Positions 43,886 to 57,100 of a DNA stretch of 64,000 nucleotides are shown here, in pieces. Position numbers and translations under genes: made by a program. Origin of the DNA: Ptychodera flava (taxonomy: Eukaryota > Hemichordata > Enteropneusta > Ptychoderidae). Position 1 is the first letter of the stretch. Each line of letters starts with the position of its first letter. Where the stretch lies: assembly GCF_041260155.1 (NCBI RefSeq), contig NC_091932.1:42544125-42608124 (forward strand), read 5' to 3'. The notes under the pieces were generated by a model. It saw nothing but the letters and a program-made list of their open reading frames with translations, was not told the origin of the DNA and searched no databases.

Positions 43886-46626
43886 TCATGTGATCTTTGA
43901 GTGGGTCAACATGTGCCTTTTAAGACTGCTTTTCTGTGTGAATGTTTTACCACATTCTTTACATTCAAGCTGTCTGACATCAGAATGGATCAACATATGC
44001 TCAATTAGACCCCCATTTCTCTGAAATGTTTTACCACACTCTTTACATTCATGTGGTCTGATATTTGAGTGGATTAACATGTGCCTTTTAAGATTGGATT
44101 TGAATGTGAATGTTTTACCACACTCTTTACATTCATGCTGTCTGACACCAGAATGGATCAACATATGCTCAGTTAGAACCTCCTTTCTCTGAAATGTTTT
44201 ACCACACTCTTTACATTCATGTGGTCTGATATTTGAGTGGATTAACATGTGCCTTTTAAGATTGGATTTGAATGTGAATGTTTTACCACACTCTTTACAT
44301 TTATGTGGTCTGATCTCTGAATGGGTCGACAACATGTGCTTTTTCAGACTGCCCTTGTGTATAAATGTTTTACCACATTCTTTACATTCATACTCTCTGA
44401 CACCAGAATGGATCAACATATGCCTGATATGACCCCCTTTCATTTTAAATGTTTTACCACACTCTTTGCATTTATGTGGTCTGATCTCTGAGTGGGTCAA
44501 CATATGCGTGTTTAGTTGGCCCTTCTTAGTGAATGTTTTGCCACACTCTTTGCATTCATGCTGTCTGACACCAGAATGGATCAACATATGCTCATTTAGA
44601 CCCCCATTTCTCTGAAAAGTTTTACCACACTCTTTACATTCATGTGGTCTGATCTTTGAGTGGGTCAACATGTGCCTTTTAAGATTTGCCTTCACTTTAA
44701 ATATTTTACCACACTCTATGCATTTATGTGGTCTGATCTCTGAGTGGGTAAACATATGTGTGTTTAGATTGCTCTTCTGTGTGAATGTTTTACCACACTC
44801 TTTACATTCATGCTGTTTGACACCAGAATGGATCAACATATGCTTAATTAGACCCCCATTTCTCTGAAATGTTTTACCACACTCTATGCATTTATGTGGT
44901 CTGATATTTGAGTGGGTCAACATATGCGTGTTTAGATTGCCCTTCAGTGTGAATGTTTTACCACACTCTTTACATTCATGCTGTCTGACACCAGAATGGA
45001 TCAACATATGTATGATAAAACCCTCTTTTCTCTGAAATGTTTTACCACACTCTTTACATTCATGTGGTCTGATCTTTGAGTGGGTCAACATATGCCTTTT
45101 AAGAATGCACTTCTTAGTGAATGTTTTACCACACTCTTTACATTCATGTGGTCTGATATTTGGGTGGGTCAACATGTGGCTATTAAGAATGACCTTGTGG
45201 GTGAATGTTTTACCACACTCTTTACATTCATGCTGTCTGACACCATTATGGATCAACATATGCCTGATTAGACCCTCTTTTCTTTTAAATGTTTTACCAC
45301 ACTCTTTGCATTTATGTGGTCTGATCTCTGAGTGGGTCAACATATGCCTGTTTAGATGGCCCTTATCTGTAAATGTTTTACCACACTCTTTGCATTCATA
45401 TGGTCTGACACCAGAATGGATCAACATATGCTTATTAAGACTGCTACTCCGTGAGAATGTCATACCACACTCTTTACATTTATGTGGTTTGATGTTTGAG
45501 TGCGTCAACATATGGTTTTTAAGATCATTCTTCCGTTTGAACGTTTTGCCACACTGTTTACATTCATGTTGTCTGATCTTTGAGTGGGTCAACATGTGCC
45601 TTTTAAGACTGCTCCTCCATGTGAATGTCATACCACACTCTTTGCATTTATGTGGTTTGATATTTGAGTGGGTCAACATATGTGTCTTTAGATTGACCTT
45701 GAATTTGAATGCTTTATCACACTCATTGCATTCATGTGGCCTTACATTTGAATGGGTATACATGTGTCTCCTAAGATGCCTGTTCTGTGTGAATGTTTTG
45801 TTGCACTCATTGCATTGGTATGGTCTGATCTTTGAGTGGGTTAACACGTGCCTTTTAAGACTGCTCCTCCATGTGAATGTCATACCACACTCTTTGCATT
45901 TATGTGGTTTGATCTTTGAGTGGGTCAACGTATGGTTTTTAAGATCTTTCTTCTGTTTGAATGTTTTACCACACTCTTTGCATTCATGTGGTCTGACACC
46001 GGAATGGATCAACATATGGTTGATAAGACCAACCTTTTGAGGACACGTTTTGCCACACTCTTTGCATTCATTCGGTCTGATATCAAAGTGGTTAAACATA
46101 TGAGTTCTAAGAGTGCTGTTACTGGCAAATTTACTACCACACTCTTTGCATACAAATTGTTTGAAATCAGTATTGACCAGGTAACACTTCCGTGTCAATG
46201 TTCGGCCACGTTCTTTGCTTTCACTTGGTCTGATATTGGTCAACATATTTGTCTCAAGATCGCCATTCTGATTTAATGTTTTACCACATCCTTTGCCTTT
46301 GAATGGTGTGTTATCAGAATGGATCGATGCAGGCCCCTTGAGATTCCTGTTGTGTGAGAAGGTCTGAACCCATTCTATGCATTCACTTGGTTGTGTACCT
46401 GAATAGTTCAAGCTATAGGCTCCATCATTGCTGTTGTACATATAAATTTTATCACACTCACTGCTGATTTCACCATCATTGCCTTTGTGCAAAGTGGTCT
46501 GGTGTTCAATATGATCGCCCTCATGCTGTTGAGTCACGTCTTTATTGCTGTTCTCTCGGTCGGACACATCATATTCCAATGTAATCAGCCCACGTAGCAC
46601 AAGGCTCCGTACAATTATTGATGCAT
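43886..46626 (-). CDS. Zinc-finger copy 2, exon 3 (finger exon)
   Basis: 2741 bp after acceptor TCTCTACTAACAG. One uninterrupted frame with 27 fingers to TGA. Confidence 0.88.
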
Positions 46627-49600
46627 CTGTTAGTAGAGAGATTAGTACAAAACAGTTCAGCAGAGTAGGGTAGTAACAAGATTCCATAATGCACTCTTTG
46701 GTCGGAGAGATGTAAACTTTTGACACAATGTAGATCACTCAATTGACCGCTTAATTTTGTCAGAAATTAGAAACATTTTTACGAGCTATATGACAGAAAT
46801 TTTACAAAATTAGTGTGATGACTTTCACGTTCACAGGAAAGGGGCTACTGTTCCATGAACCTGCAAAATAGACTTTGCACACACCCTGCGTAGACAGTCA
46901 ACGAACATTGCAGAGGATTGACTTTGAATGATTGTGGTGGAACTACTTGTAGGTCAAACTGATGTGCATGTAATTATGAATGTGTAAGCAAACTTCTGGT
47001 GAGTCCCTAGCATTGAGGAAAGAGTCTATTTGGTGAGTCCCTAGCATTGAGGAAAGAGTCTATTTCCTAAAAGGGACAGGCTATTTGTCAAATTTATGTA
47101 AAGCAAATAGGTTAAACCTTGACAACAGTACAAACAAAGCCAGGGACCCAAACAAATATTGAAATATGTTAGGGTTTAGTGACTTTCTTGTCAGACTTAT
47201 TGACACTTATGGCAAAACATCGTCAGACTCATAGTAAAGTTGGAATGAAATCTATTTATGTTCATGAAAAAGATCTGTGCACGACAAAATGGCAGCCATT
47301 TGATAACACTGCATTGACAAACAAAATGATGTAGACGTGTGTGCCATGGGGCATATTCTTGTTTCAAATACACACATACACACCCAAATAAACACACACA
47401 CATACATACCATACTAAACAATACTCAACATCTGCCCTGTACAACAAATCTTACCTTTCATTGATAATGTATTGTCTTGATATTGTTGACACATCTTTTC
47501 AGTCAGTGTCTCAAATGGCTTCACTAACTCATGCATTTTGTAAACATGTTTTAGACCTTTGCAAATTGCACCACACTCTGAAAGAAATAAAAAAAATGTT
47601 TCAATGTTAAGAAGCCACAGAGTAACAACCACTTCCAGTGAATGGTACATGTATTCCCCCACTGAAACAAGAAACTCCACAAAGAGCAACTGAAGCACAA
47701 CTGAGTTTCAAAAACTGCTGGAATCTAAACATTCATAATTTCAACACTTTGGGCACACTTCTTTCATCACTTCGTTGTAAACCTTAAAACTTTTTAATAT
47801 AGTTATAATATAATTAAATATCCTACTGGGGCTGAGCCTATAGCTTGCACAGCCATGTACTTTTTGGCAATGTGACAGTACCGGTACATGGTAGATGATT
47901 TTGGATGAAGACATAAGAATATCCTCTTTGTTAGAGGTGTTGATAGCTTAGCAGCTTCGCCTGCTACAACTGTATACTGTGTATGCATCAGCTCTATGAC
48001 ACAACATGTAACTATTCAGTGCGCTGCAGCGTACTTTATGCAACAGCAGTGACTTTGACACAAAGCGGCTGCCCGCTACAGCACATGCACAGGGCTAGAC
48101 GTAATAATATCGAAATTTGTGTAATGTGTTTTATCCAATTCAAACAAAATATATCAATACCTTCAGATTTATTTAAGTTAATAATGTTTTAGCTTTATTT
48201 GCTTGCAAAATTTGCTCAAAGTACAAGCTATTTAAGCTGGGCAGTGATGTATGATGATGCGATGGTATTGCAATAGTGGCTACCATGCCATCAAGAATTT
48301 TATTCTTATCATACTGAACTCATGCATAGGTATCAGTGAGCTGATTGCAGCTGCCTACGGTGACCTCTTGTGCAAGTTATTTGATGACTGACCGAAATAT
48401 AAATACTTCACTTCATGTTTGATAAAACTTTGTTAGTCTCACTGTCCTGTTCTTGATAAAAGTGATATATGTTGCTTTCTATTTTAAGCCACTTTTTATC
48501 AGGCCTGCTGTTATTTGAATGCTATGTTTCTGGATCTTGTCAAGTTAGCTGTGGAAACGCAGCTATCTGTTGGAGGGGTAGCGTGCGATGCTATGCGGGT
48601 CAAAGGTCAACCCCGCCACAGATAGCTGCAGGCCAACTGCGAGCGAAAGTGGGTCTATTACGACAACACCACATATATCGGATCTTTAAACAGCCGAATT
48701 ACGTAAACGAACCAGAAATTTTGTTCACAAAAGGAGTTAGGGAATGAGCAATAATCAGAGTTCAGGTAGGTATAGGTCATTTTATTGAATTACGCTCACT
48801 TTGGTTTATTTTGCTGTTCAAAGATCCGATACATGTGGTGTTGTTGTAATAGACCCACTTTCGCTCGCAGTTGGCCCGCAGCTATCCGTGGCGGGGTTGA
48901 CCTTTGACCCGCATAGCGTCGCACGCTACCCCGCCAACAGATAGCTGCGTTTCCACAGCTATTGTCAAGTATGATGCTAAGAGATACCCCCATGGACTGT
49001 ACCATTATTTTTAAGGGTGGCCGACAGGTGTTAGGGGTGAATAAGCATGCTAATGGTAAATGGGATAGTGTTGGATGGAGGGACAAAGGGGCAATTTTCA
49101 TGACAATAACACTACAGAGAGAATATCGATAACTTTTATGGTGGCCGATGAACAAAACTGGAGAGAATCTATCAATAACACCTCAATTTCCCTGTACCCC
49201 CTGTCAGTTATTTATAGCCAACGCATTAGCCTATTTAAGTTCAACTTAGTATTAAATGCTAGGTTGTGTCTTCTTAAAGGGCCATTTGGCAATCCTTGGG
49301 ATTGCCTTTGTTCTAGTCTGTAAGAGGATTATTGAGGTCACCTCAGGTGTCATAGCCTTTTTTCACATTAACATTAAAATTGCATTGTAATCTTATGGGT
49401 AAATTTTCTGATGAGAAAATCCGGTGCCAACACTAAAACCTTTAACTTTCTCAACTAAGCTCAACTACATAGCACTTGAATAAATCATACATTCTGTCTT
49501 CTCAACTTTCTATACTAAATTCACTAACAAGATTTCTCTGGATATTTGTTCAATTTATAGTTTTGTTTTATAAAATGATTCCAGAATTTGTTAACTGATT

Positions 49601-50240
49601 ATTAAGAGAGTCATTGGAAGACATCATAATGTTATTCATCCATTTTCAATGAATTACCTAACCAAACGGTGGAATCTGAAAATGACAACAAATTAGGAAG
49701 CAAAATGTGTTCAGATCCCAGCAAATCTCCTTTCCTTGAATTCTTCAAGCCCCCACTACCAGTGCCACCCAGTATTTGTGAATATCTAACTTCAGATGTA
49801 AAATCACAATCGTGTATGATGTATGGGCAAGACTGAAGATTAGTGGACACAGATAAATTTTGATTGAATATTGCTTGCAGCCTAGCGAGTCTATTCACAT
49901 GAAACCCACATGAAAAGCCCTTTATTTAGTTAGCAAACGGTAACAATGGTGTGTTCACTTCAGTCGTACGACACGTAAGTGATTGCACTGCGTTTCACCT
50001 CCGATTTACGTGGATCATACCACAGGAAATCGACTCAATGTAAGCAAACCGTCACTGAGGCAACAATTCTTACTGGTTCAGTGACGGTTTGCATTGAGTC
50101 GAATGCCTGTGGATAATAAGATTACCTTGTTGTAGAACACCGCAGCTGAGTGCACTGCCACCGCCGCAACGTGTTGTTCTCTCACACGGCTCCAAATCGA
50201 AAACAAGGCAGTCCTTGTCCATTATTTCCGTTAATTCCAT
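43886..50240 (-). CDS. C2H2 zinc-finger protein, copy 2 (27 fingers, intact)
   Basis: Probable DNA-binding nuclear protein, tandem paralogue of the gene at 35273-38950. Exons 50240-50126, 47577-47455 and 46626-43886 give 992 residues with phase 1 junctions. The N-terminal domain (MELTEIMDKDCLVFDL, then CGAICKGL and a helical segment ending DNTLSMK) is unassigned but well conserved between the copies; exon 2 is nearly unchanged from [11 protein letters not shown] onward. Vestigial fingers precede 27 regular C2H2 fingers from about residue 232. Linkers alternate between HSGV(R/K)(P/Q)H and HS(N/K/E)IRPH types. Finger 2 has Cys instead of Phe (GKTC). The stop follows the last linker start (SKIT). 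Helix residues vary much more than the scaffold, as in fast-evolving arrays. Confidence 0.88.
47455..47577 (-). CDS. Zinc-finger copy 2, exon 2
   Basis: 123 bp between TTTCAG and GTAAGA. ECGAICKGLKHVYKMHELV onward. Confidence 0.82.
48546..48961. mobile_element. 416-bp foldback element with 9-bp target duplication
   Basis: Ends TAGCTGTGGAAACGCAGC and GCTGCGTTTCCACAGCTA; arms of about 150 bp. TTGTCAAGT abuts both sides (48537-48545 and 48962-48970). It sits in intron 1 of zinc-finger copy 2 and is absent from copy 1. The 9-bp duplication and TAGC start recall the hairpin at 8937-9037. Confidence 0.82.
50026..50104. other. Hairpin beside the exon 1 donor, copy 2
   Basis: TCGACTCAATGTAAGCAAACC pairs with GGTTTGCATTGAGTCGA, with CGTCACTGA/TCAGTGACG continuing the stem. 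Counterpart of 38730-38812. Confidence 0.7.
50126..50240 (-). CDS. Zinc-finger copy 2, exon 1
   Basis: ATG at 50240-50238, 38 codons plus one base, donor GTAATC. MELTEIMDKDCLVFDL and more. Confidence 0.78.
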
Positions 50241-50475
50241 CTTTAGGATCGCGCTGCAAAACTATTTCAGAGGGTCGTTAACTTCTGAGATTTCGTCTGA
50301 CGGCAACAAATGTAAATTCACCAAGTATTGTTGAACTTGGCTAATGTGAACTTTAACCTGCCAATGCTTGCCAAATGAACTTTGAAACGTCCGTTGGGGG
50401 CGCTTTGCATAAAGGAACTCCCTCACATCACGGTTTATCACAGGCGGACCAAACGTTACTAATATTATTGAGTTT

Positions 50476-51863
50476 TTTAGCTCCGCTGTCAGCGACGCGG
50501 AGCTTATCAAATAGGTTGATTTTCCGTCGTCGTCCGTCGTCGTCCGTCGTCCGTCGTCCGTCGTCGTCGTCGTCGTCCGTCAACAATTGCCTTCTCCTCA
50601 GAAACCGCAAGTCCAATTGCTTTGAAATTTTATATGCAGTTCACTTGGGGTGACCACACTTAAGTTTGTTCAAATCGTGGTGAAATTTGCATATTTGTAT
50701 TTTTGGGGCAATTTTTGGTGTTTTTGGTAAAAAAATCTTCTTCTCTGAAACCGCTTGTCCGATTGCTTTGAAATTTGATATGCAGTTTACTTAGGGTGAC
50801 TTCAGTCAGATTTGTTCAAATCATGGTGAAATTTGCATATTTGTATTTTTAAGGCAATTTTTGTCATTTTTGGTAAAAAAATCTTTAAAAATCTTCTTCT
50901 TCAAAACTACCAGTCAGATAGCTTTGATATTTGTTACATATGTCCCTAGGGATGATCTATTTGAGATTTGTTCAAATTGTAAAGAAATATGCAAATTTGC
51001 ATTTTTAAGGCAATTTTTGCCATTTTTGGTCAAAAAATGTATTTCTCAAAAAGTACTGGTCTACTAGTTTTGAAATTTGGTATACATGTTTCTATAGATG
51101 AACTGAGTAATATATATTGAATTTCTGATGAATCTGAAATTTTGTATTTTTGAGGCAATTTTTGCCATTTTTCGTCAAAAAATGTGTATTTCCAAAACTA
51201 TTCATCTGATAGCTTTGAAATTTGGTATACAGGTTCCTACAGATAAACTACATGATATTTATTGAAATTATGATGAAATCTGCGATTTTGTATTTTTAGG
51301 GCAATTTTTGCCATTTTTGGTCAAAAAATGTGTATTTTCTAAAACTACTCATCTGATATCTTTTCAATTTGGTATACAGGTTTCTACAGATCACCTTAAT
51401 GATATGTGTTGAAATTATGATGAAATCTGCAATTTTAAATTTTTGGGGCAATTTTTCCCATTTTTGGTCAAAAAATGTATTTCTCAAAAAGTACTGGTCT
51501 AACACCTTTGAAATTTGGTATACAGGTTTCTATAGATGAACTAAGTTTGATCTCTTGAAATTACTATGAAATCTGCAATTTTTATTTTTGGGGGCAATTG
51601 TTGCCATTTTTGGTCAGAAAATTTTATTCTCAAAAAACTACTCATCAGATAGCTTTGGTTGACATGTTCTTAGGGATGATCCGATGTGATATATTCAAAG
51701 TATGATGAAATCTTCAATTGTGTATTTTTGCAGCTTATTTTAGCCACTTTTTTCTGGCCACTGCATTGAGCTATCAAAGATTTCCACCTTCTTCATCAAC
51801 ATGTGTAAAAATAGTTATTCTCTACATAAACACAGCGGAGCTATATCGGCCGCTAGGTCGCTG
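50476..51863. mobile_element. 1.4 kb element with internal 145-160 bp tandem repeats
   Basis: Starts TTTAGCTCCGCTGTCAGCGAC and ends near CAGCGGAGCTATATCGGCC with GTCGCTG. A CGTC-rich microsatellite (50527-50580) leads into about eight repeats of a unit holding GGCAATTTTTGCCATTTTTG and GCTTTGAAATTTGGTATACA. Copy 1 has the empty site GAGTTTATCTCAC near 39165. The layout of microsatellite plus tandem core resembles pearl-type elements of molluscs; that is analogy only. Confidence 0.8.
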
Positions 51864-52106
51864 TCTCACTTTTTTCTCCATCAGTCCCTCTCCTTTCCTT
51901 CATGCTCAGACAGATAAGAGTAAATAAAATAAATTAATATATAACCTGACCTAGCCTCTACACTCTTTATTTACTCACATCCCATTACAAGGACGTTTAT
52001 CTCTCATATAGGCTACAGATCTTGTAATCAATTAGTCAGCATAACTAATTATGCTAATCTGCAGTTTTATTGGGGATATATGTAATAAATTGTACTTCTC
52101 CTCGCT

Positions 52107-52770
52107 AGTCGGCTTTCATATGATTATCGGAGTTGTAAAATTGTGAGAAAAAATGTCGCAAATAGTTTAGTTTGTACTAGTTTAAAATACTAAATTAGTT
52201 AAAGAATACAAATGAATGCAGGCAAGTCACAGTGTTAATAGATGAAATTTTGTTCAGTGCTGTATCATATCGCAAATATACTAATGTATCAAGAAATACC
52301 AAGTTTATAAATATGTAGTGTAAATAAATTTTGCATATACTTGAATATGTAGAGGTGCCTAGATTTAAATAATTGATAAAAATCATTTGTTGCTCGGTAT
52401 GCTTTTCGCGAAACTGGTCCAGAATGAATATATGTATGTCAAGGTGCAGGTATGTACGTTTCAATATGATTTCTTGCCAAATTTATACGAGCTCCACCCA
52501 GTACCCATGACTACAGACACATTACACACTGCCTACATATTCAAGTAGATGCAAAATTTATTTACACTATATTTATAAACTTGGCATTTCTGGATATATT
52601 AGTATATTTCTGATATCAATGATACAGCACTGAACAAAATTTCATCTATTGATTTTTGCCTGCATTCATTTGCATGATTCATGAATTCAGTATTTGAAAT
52701 AACAAACTAAGCTGTTTAAGATATTTTTCCTCGCAATTTTATAACTCCAGTAGTTGCATTAAAGCCGACT
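52107..52770. repeat. Inverted duplication, 240-bp arms
   Basis: 52107-52352 and 52533-52770 are imperfect reverse complements (AGTCGGCTTT outermost, CTTGAATATGTAG innermost) with a 180-bp spacer. Copy 1 has a single arm at about 39357-39570, so the second arm was added here. Confidence 0.75.
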
Positions 52771-52829
52771 ATATAGCCAAGAGCAGTACGGTTTATTTCA
52801 CGACGGCAATGTGTATACTATGTATGTCC

Positions 52830-52947
52830 CGGGACGGATGCAGCGAGCATGCGAAAGCTGTCCGGCCGCGGGCGGGGTTGACATTTTGATGACCCGCATA
52901 GACGCACGCTACCTCGCCACAGATAGCTGCGTTTCCACAAGCTAACT
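52830..52947 (-). mobile_element. Solo arm related to the 48546 foldback
   Basis: CAGATAGCTGCGTTTCCACA and GGGCGGGGTTGAC match the right arm of 48546-48961. The left arm is missing. Confidence 0.65.
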
Positions 52948-53039
52948 CCAAGTACAGTATATGTAAGGTGTAACTGATTGATCATCAAAAAAACAAAACA
53001 AAACAAAACTGAAAGAGACAACACTCCTTTATATTCACT

Positions 53040-53462
53040 TAGTTTCCATATACTAATACTTTATCGGTTGATTGATACTTTATTGGTTGACTTGATGCAT
53101 ATCAGTTGATTGGAATCTTTATTCTTTGACTTGGCTACGTTTGACCTATTTGTTGATTTGATACATTATTGGTTGATTTGATACGTTATTGTTCACTTGG
53201 CTTCATTATGGGTTGATTTGATATGCTATCGAATTATCTATGTATCCGTCGATCGACATATTATATATGTAGGGGCCTATATCGTTTTAGCAATTCATTC
53301 AATACTTCAATCGATAGAAAGATCGATCGATTGATAGATCAATACATCGATCGATCAATCGGTCGATCCATCGACTGATCGATGGATTGATCGATCGATG
53401 GATTGATCGATCGATCATCTTTACTGAAGCTTGCCAGGCTACCCTCGTTAAACAAGGTTTAA

Positions 53463-53509
<47 letters not shown>

Positions 53510-53640
53510 ATATCCCATTACTCTATTCCCATGAATCACTTGATCCAATACGCTATGAGTTGATTTGATACGTTATCGATAAGGAAAAAATTACTACGTT
53601 GTCGGTAAATTTTTACTACGTTATCGCGTTTGATACGTTA
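53040..53640. repeat. Simple and degenerate short repeats
   Basis: A loose TTGATTTGATACGTTATTGG repeat, an ATCG-tetramer stretch (53300-53420) and (AAAT)n at 53462-53512. No gene. Confidence 0.75.
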
Positions 53641-54178
53641 TCTGTTATAACAACCCCCGCCTTTACGATCTACCCTCCCCGTGACCTAATGGTCTTGCCC
53701 ATGCCTTTTGAGTGAACGAATTTTTATGCGGTCACCGAGCCCAGAAGATCACCGAGACACTGATGGGTGATGTACTAGGAAGTGACAGTTCGAGCTCTGA
53801 CCTTTTGTAGGCGGCAACCGATATTTACCCCAACGCGATTTTAAACAGGTAATTTTGAACAGCGAAACTTTCACATAAAGACTGGACAATCAACATGTGT
53901 CTACGACCAGCTAGCATGCAAACTGCAACCTGCTTGCTTGTTCCGAGTTATGGTAATATGGGCATGCGGGTATGCGGGCAACGACTCATTAAAGTACAGT
54001 GTCACAGAAACTGTGTCACAGGGGATAAAACCACCAGTGACTTGTGATGTACACTATGTACATATACCGAAACTCCAGCAGCAATTTTGTTTCGCAATCC
54101 GACCCAAACTTCAAGTCTGAGGGCTGCAGCGCGGATACTGTTCTTATACTTGGCAGAGGTGACACCTCAATGTTCTTA

Positions 54179-57100
54179 GGGACGATTCAGAATTTACTTC
54201 CAGGGGAGGGTGGAGGATTTTCTATTTTCTTGGTGATTTTTTTCCACGGCCCCCCCTAGTAAATTATAGAAAAAATCTATGGCCCCCCTCATCTTTCCTG
54301 TTTTTTTTCCATGGCCCCCCCCAATATATACATGCATGCTTATACATTATAGACATATCCAGTCTAACAAGTTGCAGGAACTGTAGTGGACATAAATCGA
54401 TGATATAACAAATCATTTCAGGGTTATGTGACTATGAAAAGAATGATTTGCAGGGACTGCAAGTGGCACACTTTTGGAAAGGGTAGCAATAAACATATCT
54501 GGTTGTAAATTTCTGAAGAAAAGTTAATTACTAAATATGAATACTTTTTTCGTTATGTCTCACTGATAAATATGATGCACACAAAGACAAGCAAAGATGT
54601 CAGTTAGAAATAGTGAACAGAAAATCAGAGGAGCAGATAATTGGCAAAGTGATACATTTGCAGATATCCAGATATTTCTGGAAAGTGAGATGTACATGTA
54701 CATGCACACGTTCAGCATACATTTTCATTTGATGATGCTGAATATTTGCAGACTCACGGTGACAGTTTTAAACATTAGGAATTAAAATTGGTGAAAGCCA
54801 ACTTATTTTTAATTTTCTCTTTTTTTCTAATTTGGTTGTCATAAGACCAAGTAGCTGCCACTGAAAGTAACAATTGCTGAGGAATATTTTAGAACATTTC
54901 TTGAACAAAACACCTTATCCAAAACATGAATTCACATGTTATTCTGCTCATTCCATTAACAATCCAATGTTCATATTAAAATGCAGATAACCCTGTGTAA
55001 GTCAAAATTCACATTTTGTCAGCAGTATTTTTCAAAATTGACAGAGCATTCATATTTCAAATTTTTTTAACAAACTTTAATTTAAAATAGTCGTGATGCA
55101 CATGTTTTCAGATGACACGAAACAATACATGTTAATTTGATTTTTTGCCTTTTCTGCCAGCCGCCACTGTGAAATCTTTGATTATACATATCAGAATGAA
55201 TGGGACACAAAAGTATTAGCATCAATACACAATGTGTAAGCCTATCCAGATTTCTCCTAGCCTCATACACATTGAGATCACTTCTTGGACTACAGCAAAT
55301 TTCTTGTGTACACAATATTTCAACAATCCGACACCATAGCATTGATGCAGTGCCACATAATCTTCTGGATGCCCATACAGCATTATTGGAAAATCAACCC
55401 TTTTGTAAATTTATCACCATATATATTTGACAGTAATACATAATAGTTTTATTTTAAACATTAAAAAACTATTCGCTGAAAAGCAACTTGAAGATGAGAC
55501 GGCCATAAATTTATTTTCAAAAAAGTTTATAGTAGATGTAAGCACTGTAAAAAGTTTTGTAACACATTTAAAAAATTTAGAAAGGGTAAAATTAATGAGA
55601 ATGAAACATAGAAAAAAGGAGCAGAAAAGAAGAGAGGATAAAAAATACGAGGACTATGACTGGATAAAGTTGCTCTTGAGTGGGAACCTTCAAAATTTAA
55701 ACGTAAAAGAATTAAAAATAATACCTTGATAAACATAAATTACCAAAACAAAAAAAAATTGAAAGCTGAAAAAGTTCAAATTATAACCGCACATATACAT
55801 GCACAACCTTCATTCAATTTAAGAAAACTGTCAGGGAAAGATATTGTAACAACTTATGTCACAGATGAGTCAGAGTCAGATAGCAGTGACTCTGAATTGG
55901 AAACCTCTGTCAATGGAGTCATTGAGAGTGATGATGATGGTGTTGGTTTATGATAGTGACACAGACACTGACACTGACAAAATCCCAGAGAACCAACGTG
56001 ACCATGTTACTTTAAGAAGTGGTAGAGTAGCAAGTCGTTTTGTTTTGAATTAAGGTGGAGCTGCATGTTGCCAATACAGTTTTTTTCAAAGCAGTATTTC
56101 TCATCAAAGATGACAAGGAAACCCCCTCATACCATATACTTTCAAAAAGCAGAGACTCGAAAGTTTAGTATGGTAGCAGTAGTTTACTCAAAGGATGAAG
56201 TGGGTGTATATTTGGGGTAAAAAACCTCAATTTTGGTATTAATGATAAAAATTAATTTAAGTCAAAAACTAGACAGTATTTTCTGAAATGTAATATTTCA
56301 CTTGAAAGGAGAGTATTCATGTAGAAAAAACAACTATTTTATTTGGCATTATCCATCCTCATTTTAAAATTGTAGGGGTTTAAAGACTGACACACTAATA
56401 ATTGATTAAAATCATGATCAGCAAAATTAAAATGCCTCTTATTCAAAATGCCTCTTATATTAAAAATGTAAGAGCTTTATTGCCAAACAAAACCAATTGA
56501 TAGTCGTTGTGTTATATAGCATGTAAAAAACATAATGTGAAATTTCAGAAAATTTGACCCAGCCGGAGTGGAGTTAAATTCTTTGGAAATTTTGAAATTG
56601 GGAGGCAAAAGAAGCCAAGAAATCGGGTGATTTGCATAAATTAACACTTCTTTATCATACAACTTTCAACTGCTTTACAAGCTACAAGTTAAACCCAACC
56701 TTAAAAAGACATTTACTGTAATTTTTAGCATTTGTTCAATGTTCATCTCTGTGTATCAGCATTTGTTTGTTATTCTATCACTACATAGAACACCCAATGC
56801 TGTATTTAGCAACATACCAGTGTGAACATAAATGACCATTGTTATTGTTGATAAATGAATTCTAGTCTGGACTTGATCCGAGATCTCTTTTCAACAAAAC
56901 AACCCTGACTGTTCACTGTATGGTTTGTGTTGACATGCTAAATACTGGACATTTCATGACGCTTCAGGGAGGAGAACAAGATACTGCAGTAGATGCATAA
57001 AACAAACCACTGTGAATATTACCGAATTTGGCAGCTAAAGGAGTTTAACTAAACATGTTGAGTTTATCTGTCACCCAGGTAGCGTCTATGGTTCTCTTTT

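Larger units (their letters stand above)
43190..52530. repeat. Segmental duplication copy 2 (zinc-finger locus)
   Basis: Direct copy of 32005-39750. It lacks the 2.2 kb TA-flanked insertion but carries a foldback in intron 1, a 1.4 kb tandem-repeat element and an inverted duplication near its right end. Confidence 0.88.

Noticed and set aside
45105-46040. Long plus-strand frame (311 codons) with repeated [12 protein letters not shown]
   Set aside because: It is the antisense shadow of the zinc-finger array; its periodicity mirrors the finger repeat.
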